From the NCBI GenBank assembly GCA_963575745.1, contig CAUYUJ010015024.1:284501-348500 (forward strand): a stretch of 64,000 nucleotides of DNA, written 5' to 3'. Shown here one piece after another: positions 51,406 to 62,789 of the stretch; within the stretch, counting starts at the first letter, position 1, and each line of letters starts with the position of its first letter. A program made the position numbers and the translations under genes. The notes below the pieces were generated by a model, which was not told the DNA's origin, did not search any database, and saw only the letters and a program-made list of their open reading frames with translations. Source of the stretch: Prorocentrum cordatum. Its lineage: Eukaryota; Sar; Dinophyceae; Prorocentrales; Prorocentraceae.

Positions 51406-53650
51406 GATACAGGGACCTTTGGCGGAGCTACTATGGGGCCACGAAGCGTGCGAGGGGTGGGCCGACATGAATGGCGGGGGCGCGTGCGGACTGTGCCACT
51501 GGGGCCGTCGGCAGAGCTCCTATGGGGCCACGAGACGTGTGAGGGGTGGGCCGACATGAATGGCGGGGACGCGTGCGGACTGTGCCACTGGGACCTTCGG
51601 CGGAGCTCCTATGGGGCCACGAAACGTGTGAGGGGTGTGCCTACATGAATGGCGGTGACGCATGCCGACTGTGCCACTGGGACCTTCGGCGGAGCTCCTC
51701 TGGGGCCACGAAACGTGCGAGGGGCGGGCCGAAATGAGTGGCGGGGTCGCATGCGGACTGTGCCACTGGGACCTTCGGCGGAGCTCCTATGGGGCCACGA
51801 AGCGTGTGAGGGGTGTGCCCAAATCAATGGCGGGAACGCATGCGGACTGTGCCACTGGGATCTTCGGCGGAGCTCCTGTGGGGCCACGAAACGTGTAAGG
51901 GGTGGGCCGACATGAATGGCGGGGACGCGCGCGGACTGTGCCGCTGGGACCTTCGGCGGAGCTCCCTGTGGGGCAACGAGTCGTGTGAGGGGTGGGCCGA
52001 CATGAATGGCGGGGACGCATGCGGACTGTGCAACTGGGACCGCCGGCGGAGCTCCTATGGGGCCACGAAACGTGTGAGGGGTGTGCCGAAATAAATGCCG
52101 GGGACGCATGTGGACTGTGCCACTGGGACCTTCGGCGGAGCTCCTGTGGGGCCACGAAACGTGTGAGGGGTGTGCCGGAATTAATGGCGGGGACGCATGC
52201 GGACTGTGCCCCTGCGACCTTCGGCGGAGCTTCCATGAGGCCGCGAAGCGTGTGAGGGGTGTGCCGAAATTAATGGCGGGAACGCATGCGGACTGCGCCA
52301 CTGGGACCGTCGGCGGAGCTCCTATGGGGCCACGAGACGTGTGAGGGGTGGGCCGACATGAATGGCGGGGACGCATGCGGACTGTGCCACTGGAACCTTC
52401 GGCAGAGCTCCTGCGGGGCCACGAAACGTGTGAGGGGTGGGCCGACATGAATGGCGGGGACGCGCGCGGACTGTGCCACTGCGACCTTCGGCGGAGCCCC
52501 TCTGGGGCCACGATGCGCGTGAGGGGTTGAAATGAATGGCGGGGGCGCGTGCGGACTGTGCCACTGGGACCGTCGGCAGAAACAGGTGAGGGGTGTGCCT
52601 ACATGAATGGCGGTGACGCACGCGGACTGTGCCACTGGGGCCGCCGGCTGAGCTCCCATGGGGCCACGGAACTTGCGAGGGGTGGGCCGACATGAATGGC
52701 GGGAACGCATGTGGACTGTGCCACTGGGACCTTCGGCGGAGCTCCTGTGAGGCCACGAAACGTGTAAGGGGTGTGCCGGAATTAATGGCGGGGACGCATG
52801 CGGACTGAGCTACTGGGACCTTTGACGGAGCTCCGATGAGGCTGCTAAACATGTGAGGGGTGTGCCGAAATGAATGGCGGGGGCGCATGCAGACTGTGCC
52901 CCTGCGACCTTCGGCGGAGCCCCTATGGGGCCACGAAGCGTGTGATGGGGTGGGCCGACATGAATGGCGGGGACGCATGCCGACTTTGCCACTGGGACCG
53001 TCGGCAGAGCTCCCATACGGCCATGAGGCGTGTGAGGGGCGGGCCGAAATGAGTGGCGGGGACGCATGCGGACTGTGCCACTGGGACCTTAGGCAGAGCT
53101 CCTGTGGGGCCACGAGACGCGTGAGGGGCGGGCCGACATGAATGGCGGGGGCGCATGCGGACTGTGCAACTGGGACCTTCGGCGGAGCTCCTATGGGGCC
53201 ACGAGGCGTTTGAAGGGTGTGCCGAAATGAATGGCGGGGACGCATGCGGACTGTGCCACTGGGACCGTCGGCAGAGCTCCTATGGGGCCACGAAACGCGT
53301 GAAGGGGTGTGCCGAAATAAATGCCGGGGACGCGCGCGGACTGTGCCACTGGGACCGTCGGCAGAACTCCTATGGGGCCACGGAACGTGTGAGGGGCGGG
53401 CCGAAAAGAATGGCGGGGACGCGCGCGGACTGTGCCACTGGGACCTTCGGCAGAGCTCCTATGGGACCACGAAACTGAGGGGTGGGCCGAAATGAATGGC
53501 GGGGTCGCGCGCGGACTGTGCCACTAGGACCTTCGGCGGAGCTCCTACGGGGCCACGAGACGCGTGAAGGGTGTGCCGACATGAATGGCGGGGACGCATG
53601 CAGACTGCGCCACTGGGACCTTCGGCGGGGCCCCTATGGGGCCACGAAAC
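51405..53650. repeat. Tandem array, 89-bp unit, about 25 copies
   Basis: The landmark ACTGTGCCACTGGGACC recurs at 51579, 51668, 51757, 51846, 51935, 52025 and 52114, an 89-bp period. Each unit carries CCGACATGAATGGCGGGG, the palindrome GGAGCTCC and GGGGCCACGAAACGTGTGAG. Some units lack blocks (near 52530-52620). Frames on both strands are shadows of the repeat. Confidence 0.95.
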
Positions 53651-54640
53651 GCTGATGACGACGGCAATGACGATGATGGCGATGATGAGAGGAGGGGAGG
53701 AGGGAGGAATGGGAGGAGACGCTGGGATGGTCTCTTCGAAACGAGGACCGAACAACACAGGCTGGTTGGGAAAAAACGACGCGGACGATCCATTGGAGTA
53801 GGCGCGACGCGCAAGGCCACGTCGTCGGGATATGTCCGGCATGCTCCTGGCGGAACCCAGTGTTATGTTGTGGCTCCTCTGCGCGAGGAAGCCTGCGATG
53901 GGGGTGGCGGCGGTGGGGCCTGTCACCTTCGCGCCCGCAGCTCAACGCTGTCGTTGCTCAGCTCGCGTAAGGTCCAAATCGGCTCTGCGATTCGCATGCC
54001 CCGCGCGCGATGGACTCTATGCGCGTCGCGAGCATTTCTGCAAGGGTTCGGCCCTGAGACCTCGCAGGCCCAGGCGCAGCGCAGCAGCGCGGCACTGTGC
54101 GGAGTGCTGTAGAAGAGCAAGCATGACTCGCGCACGCGCCCAAAACATTAGCACGTCAACAATGTTTGGCGGTGGTTTAGACCTTCCAACGCAGAAGCCA
54201 ATCGCAGCCCAGGACTAGCCGCGCGCGGCTATGCACATGGCCGCCCATAGCCCAGCGATGGCAGGGACGAGCCCACGCGCACCTCGGGGCTGCGCCAGGG
54301 GGCGCTAGTTGGTTGGAACGCATGGCTACGCGAAACGCAATGGCCGCGGCAAACAGCCCAGCGCTGAGTCGGAACCGAGCAAATTCTTGCAGACCCGAGT
54401 TCCAAATTGGCTCAAATACTGATCATGATGACTCGGGTGCGTCGCGCGGGCGTATCATGCTACATGGTTTTATCACGGTTGCTCGGCGTCCAAAGCGTCG
54501 CTGGCACGTTCTGCCTCACTTGTAGTTTAGGGCAAGCCAGGATTCTGCAGCACAGCTCAAGCGCAGGCTAAGTGCATATGACGCAAGGCGCGTGCTCTCT
54601 GGGCGATCGACAGCCAGTCCCCGTCTGCAACGCAATAAGC
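53651..54640. other. Spacer, no gene recognised
   Basis: Starts with a short GAT-rich stretch (53655-53692). The rest is mixed GC-rich sequence with small overlapping frames. Confidence 0.45.
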
Positions 54641-54649
54641 TAGCCGTTC

Positions 54650-57600
54650 ATGAGTAGCTCAGGGTGGTTCAGGTCGTCGCGCTCATCGTTCAAGCGTCTT
54701 GCAGCTTTCGTTCAGGGTGGACCAGCCCCGAGCCTCCAATGGCTCACCGCTGCCGCCGTCGCAGTCCAAACGTCGCTCAAGTGTATGTCAAAGCGGTGCA
54801 GGGCCTTTGCGCTTGCAGTTCTAAAGCAGTTCAAGACTAGTTCAGAGTGGTTCAGCGTTTAGTAACCCGTGCACCACTGCAATGTGTGTGTCGTAGCAGA
54901 ACGGCGGATCACGTCTACCTCAGGTTGCCCCAGGGCTTCGCGCGCGTAGTTCAATATCACTCCAAGTTTAGTTCAAAGTGGCCCAGTCTGTGGCAACGAC
55001 GGCAGCATCACTTCTGGCGTCGCAATTCAAGGCTCGTTCAGGAGTAGCTCGCGGTAGGCCAAGCCGTTGCGCGAGTAGTTCAGGCGTAGTTCAAGACTGA
55101 ACCAACGCGGTTCGGCTTGTGCTCACCCGTGCCCCACGGCTCTGGGCGCTGTAGTTCCAGAGCAGTTCAGGAGTAGCTCAGTGTGGTTGAGGTCGTCGCG
55201 CGCTAGTTCAGGACTCGATCAAACTGGTTCAGCCCATAGTCGCCCTCGCGCCCCTCCCGTCGGCGTCGTAATTCAAGAATAGTTCAGGGGTAGCCCAGGG
55301 TGGTTCAGGCCGTTGCGCGCATAGCCCAAGAGCAGTTCAGGACTAGATCAAAGTGGCTCAAGAGTAGTTCAAGAGTAGTTCAGGGTGGATCAGGTCGTCG
55401 CGCGCGCAGTTCAAGTATAGTCCAGGACTAGTTCGAAAAGGGCTCAGCCTTTGACCGTCCATGCGCCACGGCTGTGAGCGCTGTATTTCAAGAGCAGTTC
55501 AAGAGTAGTTCAGGGTGGTTCAGGCCGTCGCGCGCGTAGCCCAAGAGAAGCCCAGGACTAATTCAAAATGGTTCAGCCCTTGGTCGTCCTCGCGCCCCTC
55601 CTGTCGGAATCGTAGTCCAAGAGTAGTTCAGGACAAGTTCAGGGTGGTTCAGGCCGCCGCGCGCGCAGTTCAAGAGTAGTCCAGGACTAGTTCAAAGTGG
55701 TTCAGCTCTTGGCCGCCCTTGGAACACCGCTGTGGGCGCTGCAATTCAAAAGTAGCTCGGGAGTAGTTCGGTGGTTCAGGCCGCCGCGCGCGTAGTTCAA
55801 ACGTAATTCAGGAGTAGATCAACGTGGCTCGGATTGTCATTTCCCATGGCCCACGGCTGTGAACGCTGTACTTCAAGAGCAGTTCAGGAGTAGTTCAGGG
55901 TGGTTCAGGCCGCCGCGCGCGGAGTTCAAGAGCAGTTCAGGACTAGTTCAACATGGTTCTTGCGCTAGGCCATGGCCAGCGGCTGTGAGCGCTGTAGTTC
56001 AAGAATAGTGCCGGAGTAGCTCCGAGTAGTTCAGGTCGTCGAGCAAGTAGCTCAAGACTAGTTCAGGGCTAGTTCAAACTGGTTGAGCTCGTGCAGGCTC
56101 AAGCACTGCTGCTGTGAACGCTTTAGTTCAGGAGTAGTTCAGGAGTGGTTCAAGGTAGTTCAGGCCGCTGCGCGCGCAGTTCAAGAGTAGCCCAAGACTA
56201 GTTCAAAATGGTTCAGCCCCTGGTGGCCCGCGCGCCCATCCCGTCGGCGTCGTAGATCAAGTGTGGGTCAGAAGTAGTTCAGGGTGGTTCAGGTCGTCGC
56301 GCGCGTAGTTCAAAGGCAGTTCAAGACTAGTTCAAACTGGTTCAGCCCTTGGTCGCCCTCGCGCCCCTCCCGTCGGCATCGTAGTTCAAGAGTAGTTCAA
56401 GCGTAGGTCAGGGGTAGTTCAGGGTGGTTCAGGCCGTCGCGCGCGTAGTTCAAGAATAGTTCAGGACTCTTTCAAAGTGGTTCCGCCTGTGGCCGCCCAT
56501 GCGCCACGGCTGTGAGCGCTGTAGTTCAAGAACGGTTCAGGTGTAGTTCAAGGTAGTTCAGGTCGTCGAACAAGTAGCTCGAGACTAGTTCAAGACTAGT
56601 TCAAACTGGTTGAGTTGTGCAGGCTCAAACACTGCTGCTGTGAACGCTGTAGTTCAGGAGTAGTTCAGGAGTGGTTCAAGGTAGTTCAGGCCGCTGCGCG
56701 CATAGTTCAAGAGCAACCCAGGACTAGTTCAAAGTGGTTCAGCCCCTGGTGGCCCGCGCGCCCCTCCCTTCGGCGCCGTAGATCAAGTGTAGTTCAGAAG
56801 TAGTTCAGGGTGGTCCACGTCGCCGCGCGCGTAGTTCAAGAGCAGACCAGGACTAGTTCAAACTGGTTCAGCCCTTGGTCGCCCTTGCGCCCCTCCCGCC
56901 GGCATCGTAGTTCAAGAGTAGTTCAAGAGTAACTCAGGAGTAGCTCAGGGTGATTCAGGCCGTCGCGCGCGTAGTTCAAGAATAGTTCAGGACTCTTTCA
57001 AAGTGTTTCCGCCTGTGGCCGCCCATGCGCCACGGCTGTGGGCGCTGTAATTCAAGAATAGTGCAGGAGTAGTTCAGGGTAGTTTAGGTCGTCGAGCAAG
57101 TAGCTCGAGACTAGTTCAGGACTACTTCAAACTGGTTGAGCTCGAGCAGGCTCAAACACTGCTGCTGTGAACGCTGTAGTTCAGGAGTAGTTCAGGAGTG
57201 TTTCAAGGTAGTTCAGGCCGGCGCGCGCGTAGTTCAAGAGTAGTCCAGGACTAGTTCAAAGTGGTTCAGCCCCTGGTGGCCCGCGCGCCCCTCCCGTCGG
57301 AGTAGTTCAAGAGTAGTTCAAGACTATTTCAAAGTGGTTCAGCATTTGACCGCCCATGCGCCACGGCTGTGAGCGCTGTAGTTCAGGAGTAGTTCAAGAA
57401 TAGTTCAGGGTGGTTCAGGCCGTCGCGCGCGTAGTTCAAGAGCAGTCCATGGCTAATTCGAACTGGATCGGCACTTGGTAGACCGGTTGCCCCTCCCGCC
57501 GGCGTCGTAGTTCAAGAGTAGTTCAGCAGTTCAGTGTGATGCAGGTCGTCGAGCGCGCAGTTCCAAAGGAGCTCGGGACTAGTTCAACCTGGCTCAGCCC

Positions 57601-58390
57601 TTGGTCGCCCTCGCGCCCCTCCCGTCGGCATCATAGTTCAAGAGTAGTTCAAGAGTAGTTCAGGGTGGTTCAGGTCGTCGGGCGCGCAATTCAACAATAG
57701 TTCAGGGGTAGTTCAAACTGGTTCAGCCCTTGGTAGCCCTCGCGCCCCCCCTGTCGGCATCGTAGTACAAGAGTAGTTCAAGAGTAGTTCAGGGCTTTTC
57801 AGGCCGTCGCGCGCGCAATTCAAGAGCAGTTCAGGACTAGTTCAACATGGTTCAGCCCTTGGTCGCCCTCGCGCCCCTCCTGTCGGCATCGTAGGTCAAG
57901 AGTAGTTCAGAAGTACTTCAGGGTGGTTCAGGCCGTCGCGCGCGTAGTTCAAGAGAGGTCCAGGACTAGTTCAAAGTGGTTCAGCCCTTGGCCGCCCTTC
58001 GAACACCGCTGTGAGCGCTGTAGTTCAAGAGTAGTTCAAGAGTATTGCAAGCGTAGTTCAGGGTGGTTCAGGCCGTCGCGCGAGTAGTTCAAGTGTAGTC
58101 CAAGACTAGTTCAGGGGTGCCTGCCATCCGCCACGCCGCAGCCAATCCTTGGCTCCATAGTTCAAAGGCAGTTCAGGTGTAGTTCAGGGTGGTTCAGGCC
58201 ATCGCGCGTGTGCTGCAAGTGCAGGTCAGGACCAGTTCAGGATGCGTCTGGCCCTAGGCGGTCATGCCCCGCTGTTCTGACCGCCGTAGGCCAAGAGCCG
58301 TTCAGGTTTAGTTCAGTGTAAATCAGGTTGTCGCGCGCGCAGCTCAAGCGCATCACCAACGTAATTCAGTGACTGGGGCCCCTGGCCGCC
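54650..58390. repeat. Large higher-order array of GTAGTTCAG-type 10-mers
   Basis: The basic element is about ten bases (GTAGTTCAAG, AGTAGTTCAG, GTGGTTCAGG). Higher-order units add a spacer such as CAGCCCTTGGTCGCCCTCGC, CCCCTCCCGTCGGCATC or GCGCCACGGCTGTGAGCGC. In the 57.5-58.0 kb part the period is about 129 bp. No coding potential. Confidence 0.95.
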
Positions 58391-59344
58391 CGTGGTCCAC
58401 CGCTGGCGCCGTCGGAGGTTAACTTTAGCAGCCGCGCCGATCAGGCTACGCGCTGATACCGCCCGCGCATTTCAGGCCTGGGCAAGCCGGACCACAGCGC
58501 CATTCGCCGCGTCTGGCGCGCCCCCCACAGCTTGCGGCCCCCAAGCAAATCGCGCACACGCGACCCCCAATATAGTCGGAACCTCCGCGATCGCGGGGGC
58601 GCAGCGCGAGATGGCCAGCGGAAGGCGGGCAATGGGAATCGGGCGGCCGCGCGCCTCACCGTCTCGCAGCAGCTCCGCCGCGCGTGCGGAGCGCCGCTGC
58701 GCGCGCGGGCTCCCAGCGCGCCGCGTAAACCACCGCGCCGCGCCACCCCCCCCCGCCGCCCCGCGCGCGCGGGAACGCCAACTGCGCGGCGCATGGCGTC
58801 GTCGCCCGCAGCGGCGGAGGACGCGCGCACTGCTGCAGCGCAGCCGCCCGGCACGTGCACAACGATACGGGCGGAAACCCTATGCAATCATATAGTGTCA
58901 TACACATCGGCCCCCCGTGCCGCCCCGCCGCGTGAAGATCTGTCGAACGCGCCGCCGCCCCGCGCACCGCCCCCGCTCACGGCCCTCAGCGCCCCCCAGC
59001 GTGTCCGAACAGGCGCCCCGACCAATGGCGCCACCAAGTTGGCAAGCAAACGACGGCACTAAGGCTACGGTTGGCGAACGATGCGGCGCCTTGCGCCCCA
59101 AGGCGCGCAGACGGCGCTCCGCAATCTGAAAATGCACGCGCGGGGCAGGCGCCTGCGCGACCTGCCCACACCGTCACGGTTAGCATTGGCGCGACGAAGG
59201 CCACCGCTTGCGTGCGGAAAACGCAGCGCGGCACCCGCGCCATTCGCTGCGCGACCGCTGCCCACTGATCCAGCCCGCAGTCGCGGAGTCGCGGACATGG
59301 TGCCCGCGGGGAACCCAAATGCGATTCACGAGCGTTGATCGCCC
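58391..59344. other. Unique GC-rich insert within the array
   Basis: About 950 bp without the 10-mer repeat, with overlapping Arg/Ala frames on both strands (58392-58895 plus, 58441-58887 minus). No domain and no clear terminal repeats. Flanks share a rough GTCGG..GGTTA motif, too imperfect to call a target duplication. Confidence 0.5.
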
Positions 59345-61560
59345 ATGCGTACCGTTATGCCGCTGTCGGCGGGTTAGTGCAAAGGTGGTGCAGACTAGTC
59401 CAGAGTGGTTCAGGCAGCCGCACTCTTAGCCCAAGAGTAGGCCAATAATAAGCCAGGGCGGTTCAGCTCGTGGCAGTCCGTAGCACACCGTTGGCACCAG
59501 CGCTGCCCCAGACTGGTTCAGACGTAGTACAGGGTGGTTCAAATCGTCGCGCGCGTAGTTCAAGGGCAGCTCAGGGCTAGTCCAGGTTCAGTTCAGCTTA
59601 TGGTCGTCCGTAGCCCACCACTGTAGCCGCTGTAGTCCGAAGTGTAGTTCATGGGGGGGCCAGGGTGGTTCAGGCAGCCGCGCGCGTATGTCAAGCGCAA
59701 CCCAGGACTAGCCCATGGCAACTCGCTCCTGGGAAACGGCCCACCGCTGTCTGCATCGCAACCGACGGCAAGCCAGGGCTAGTTCAGGACTGGCTCAGGT
59801 CGTCGCGCGCATTGTTCAAGAGTAGTTCAGGACTGGCTCAGGGTGGTTCAGCTTCTGGTCGTCCGCGGCCCACCGCTGGCATCTGTGCAGTTCAAAGCCA
59901 GTTCAGGAGTAGTTCAGGGTGGCTCAGGTCGTCCCGCCCGTAGCCCAAGTCTAGTTCAGGACTAGATCAGAGTGGTTCAACTTGTGGCCGTCCGTAGCCC
60001 ACTGCTGGCATCTTTGTAGTTCAGGAGTAGTTCAGGGTGGTTCAGGTCGCCACGCGCGTAGTTCAGGAGTAGTTCAAGAGTAGCGCAGGGCGGTTCAGCC
60101 CATTGCCGCCTCGTGCCAACCGCTGACATCTGTGCAGTTCAAGAGCAGTTCAGGATTAGTCCCGGGTGGTTCAGGTCGCCGCACTTGTAGTTCAAGTATA
60201 GTTCAGGACGAGTTCAGGGTGGTTCAGCTTCTGGCCGCCCGTAGCCCACCGCTGGCATACATGTAGTTCACAAGTAGTTATAGTAAAGGGTGGTGCAGGT
60301 CGTCGCGCGCGTAGTTCAGGAGTAGTTCAGAGGTAAGCCAGGGCGGCTCAGCCCATGGTCGCTTTGGGCCAACCACTGGCACCTGCGTAGTTCAAACGTA
60401 GTTCGGGACTAGGCCAGGGTGGTTCAGGTCGTCGCACTCGTATTTCAAGTCTAGTGCAGGACTAGTTCAAGAGTGGTTAAACGTCTCCTCGTCCGTAGCC
60501 CACCGCTGGCATCTGTGTATTTCAACAACGGTTCAAGAATAGATCGTGGTGGTTCAGGTCTTCGCACCCGTAATGCAAGTCTGGTTCAGGACTAATTCAG
60601 GGTGGTCCAGCTTGTGGCCGTCCGTAGCACGCCGCTGGCATACACGTAGTTCAAGAGCAGTGCAGGAGTAGTTCAGCGTGGTTCAGGTCGTCGCGTCCGT
60701 AGTTCAAGAATAGCTCAAGGGTAGTCCAGGGCGGTTCAGCCGATGGCCGCCCTGGGCCAACCATTGGCATCGGCGTGGTTCAAACGTAGTTCAGGACTAG
60801 TTCAGGGTAGTTCAGGTCATCGCACTTGTAGTTCAAGTCTCGTGCAATACTATTTCAGGGTGGTCCAGCCCATGGTCGCCTCCTTCCGCTGTCGACGGAG
60901 TCGTTCGAAATGCGGCTCTCGTAACTAATACATGATGTTTGAGGTCGACACGCGCATAGTTCAAAAGCAGTTCAGAACTAGTTCAGGGTGTATCAACTTG
61001 TGGTCGTTCATCGCCGACCGCTGGCACCCGTGCATTTCAAATGTAGTTCAGGAGTAGTTCAGGGTGGCTCAGGTCGTCGCGCGCGTAATCCAAGAGTAGT
61101 GCAGGAGTGAATCAGGGTGGTTCTGCTTGTGGTAGCCGATCGCCAACCGATGGGATCGGTGTAGTTCAGAAGAGCTCAGGGATGTATCAGGGCGGTTCAG
61201 GTCGCCACGCCCGTAGTTCAAGTTCAACCCAGGACTAGTTCGGGACTGGTTCGGTTTGTGGTCGTCCGCAATCCACCGATGGCGCCTGCGCAGTCCAAGA
61301 GTAATTCAGGACTAGACCAGGGTGGTTCAGGTCGCCGGACTCGTAGTTCAAGTGTAAGACATGCGTAGTTCAGAGTGGTTCAGCTGTTGGTCGTCCGCAG
61401 ACTTCCGCTGGCATGTGCGCGGCGCAAGAGTCGTTCTGACGTAGTTCAGGGTGGTTCAGGTTGTCGCGCCCCCTGTTCAAGTGCATGCCAGGACTAGCTC
61501 ATGGTGGCACAACCATTGGCCATCCGTGGTCCCCCGTTGTCGGCGTCGTAGGCTAAGGGC
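59345..61560. repeat. Second part of the 10-mer array, variant spacer
   Basis: Same 10-mer logic, but the spacer reads GTCCGTAGCCCACCGCTGGC and the period is about 120-130 bp. Stray units occur to about 62040. Confidence 0.95.
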
Positions 61561-62760
61561 GTGTCATGTTTTGTGGTTGGTGGTCCACCTTGCTTTTCGC
61601 GGAGATGAATATTCAATTTCGGCTGCGCACCCCGTGGGCATCGTGAAAATGCAGCCACCCGCGCTGTGCTTATGTTGGGTGCCCCATCGATGTGGTCAGG
61701 GTGATTGGTCTTGCTCGTGGTGCTAAAGAGTTGTCAGTCGTACTTCCAAGTGGCAACCGGAGCTGTCGTTGCCCATGTGCGTTTCAAGCGTAAGTGTCGC
61801 TGCTGGCGCGCTGCATCCAAATCCGTGGATCAGGAGCAGCTTCGGAGCGGGCAAGGGTCAGTGGACCCCTGTGCGCCCGCAGCGCAAGCGCGGCAAGCAC
61901 CACGTGGCACGTGACATGTCAGGAGCCGCGCGGTGGTTCAGTCTTTGGCGCGCGTAGCCCAGCGAAATCTAATGGTGGTTCAAGGCGGGGAGGGACGGGG
62001 GTCAACGCCGCCCGAGTGCCATATGTAGTCCAGGAATGGTTCACGGCCGCCGCGCCGCGCACCCCCTGGGCCCATAGAGGGCCGAGCCGCGAAAACAGCG
62101 CCCGCTTGCCAAGGCCCCCGCGGGCGCCCCCGAGCACCGCGAGGCCCGCGATCCTCGGTGAGTAGAGGAACGCTGAGACCAGACGTTGGTGCCCCTAAGG
62201 GCTTCCGCCCTGAGAGCCCGCTCCAACAAGTCTCACCACCAATGGCTTTGCGGGGGGCGGGGTGCACCCCCCCCCGCGGCCCGCGCGGCGGTGCCCCGCC
62301 CCCGCGGGGCCTCGCCCGAAAAGGTCTGACGCCGGAGAGCCCCGCACCATCAAGGCCTAAGCCAAGAGGGCCCCCCCAACGGAATCCCGCCAGAGCGGGC
62401 CCCAGAACTTAGGGGCCAGCTCGCAGGGTCAAACCAGCCAATTCGGACGACGACCCCCCCCCCACCACCACGCACACACTTTATCTATAAAGGCCTCGCC
62501 TCGTGGGGTCCCACCCTATACAGATATGGTTCACATCTTGACCCAGTGCGATATGCTGCGCGCGTGTGAGTGCGTTTTACAATCACGCGGGTGATTGCAC
62601 AGTACCAGCGCATGTATCATACGCTTGAGGCTGGTATTGCATGTGCTGCGCGTTGCGCGCTTAAAGCAGCGCGTTCGTTCAGGCGCGCTGTAGGTGTTGA
62701 TTGGGGGTCGGGGGCCCCTGGGGCGATTGCATGTTCGCATTGCATCGCATCTGTTTTGCA
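61561..62760. other. Spacer, no gene recognised
   Basis: GC-rich sequence with C/G runs near 62250-62290 and 62450-62465. Small frames without domains. Confidence 0.5.
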
Positions 62761-62789
62761 CGGCTGCGCGCCGACTACAAGTCCATGGA

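Noticed and set aside
51609-53245. Overlapping 300-codon minus-strand ORFs over the 89-bp array
   Set aside because: Repeat translation. The 89-bp period is not a multiple of three and the frames survive by chance and indels.
58391-59344. Target-site duplication around the block splitting the array
   Set aside because: The flanking similarity (GTCGGAGGTTA and GTCGGCGGGTTA) differs in length and base, and the array itself contains related motifs.
59345-61000. Repeated GTCCGTAGCCCAC as spliced leader copies
   Set aside because: Only the first nine bases match DinoSL. The diverged homologous spacer in the other half of the array lacks it, so it arose within the repeat.
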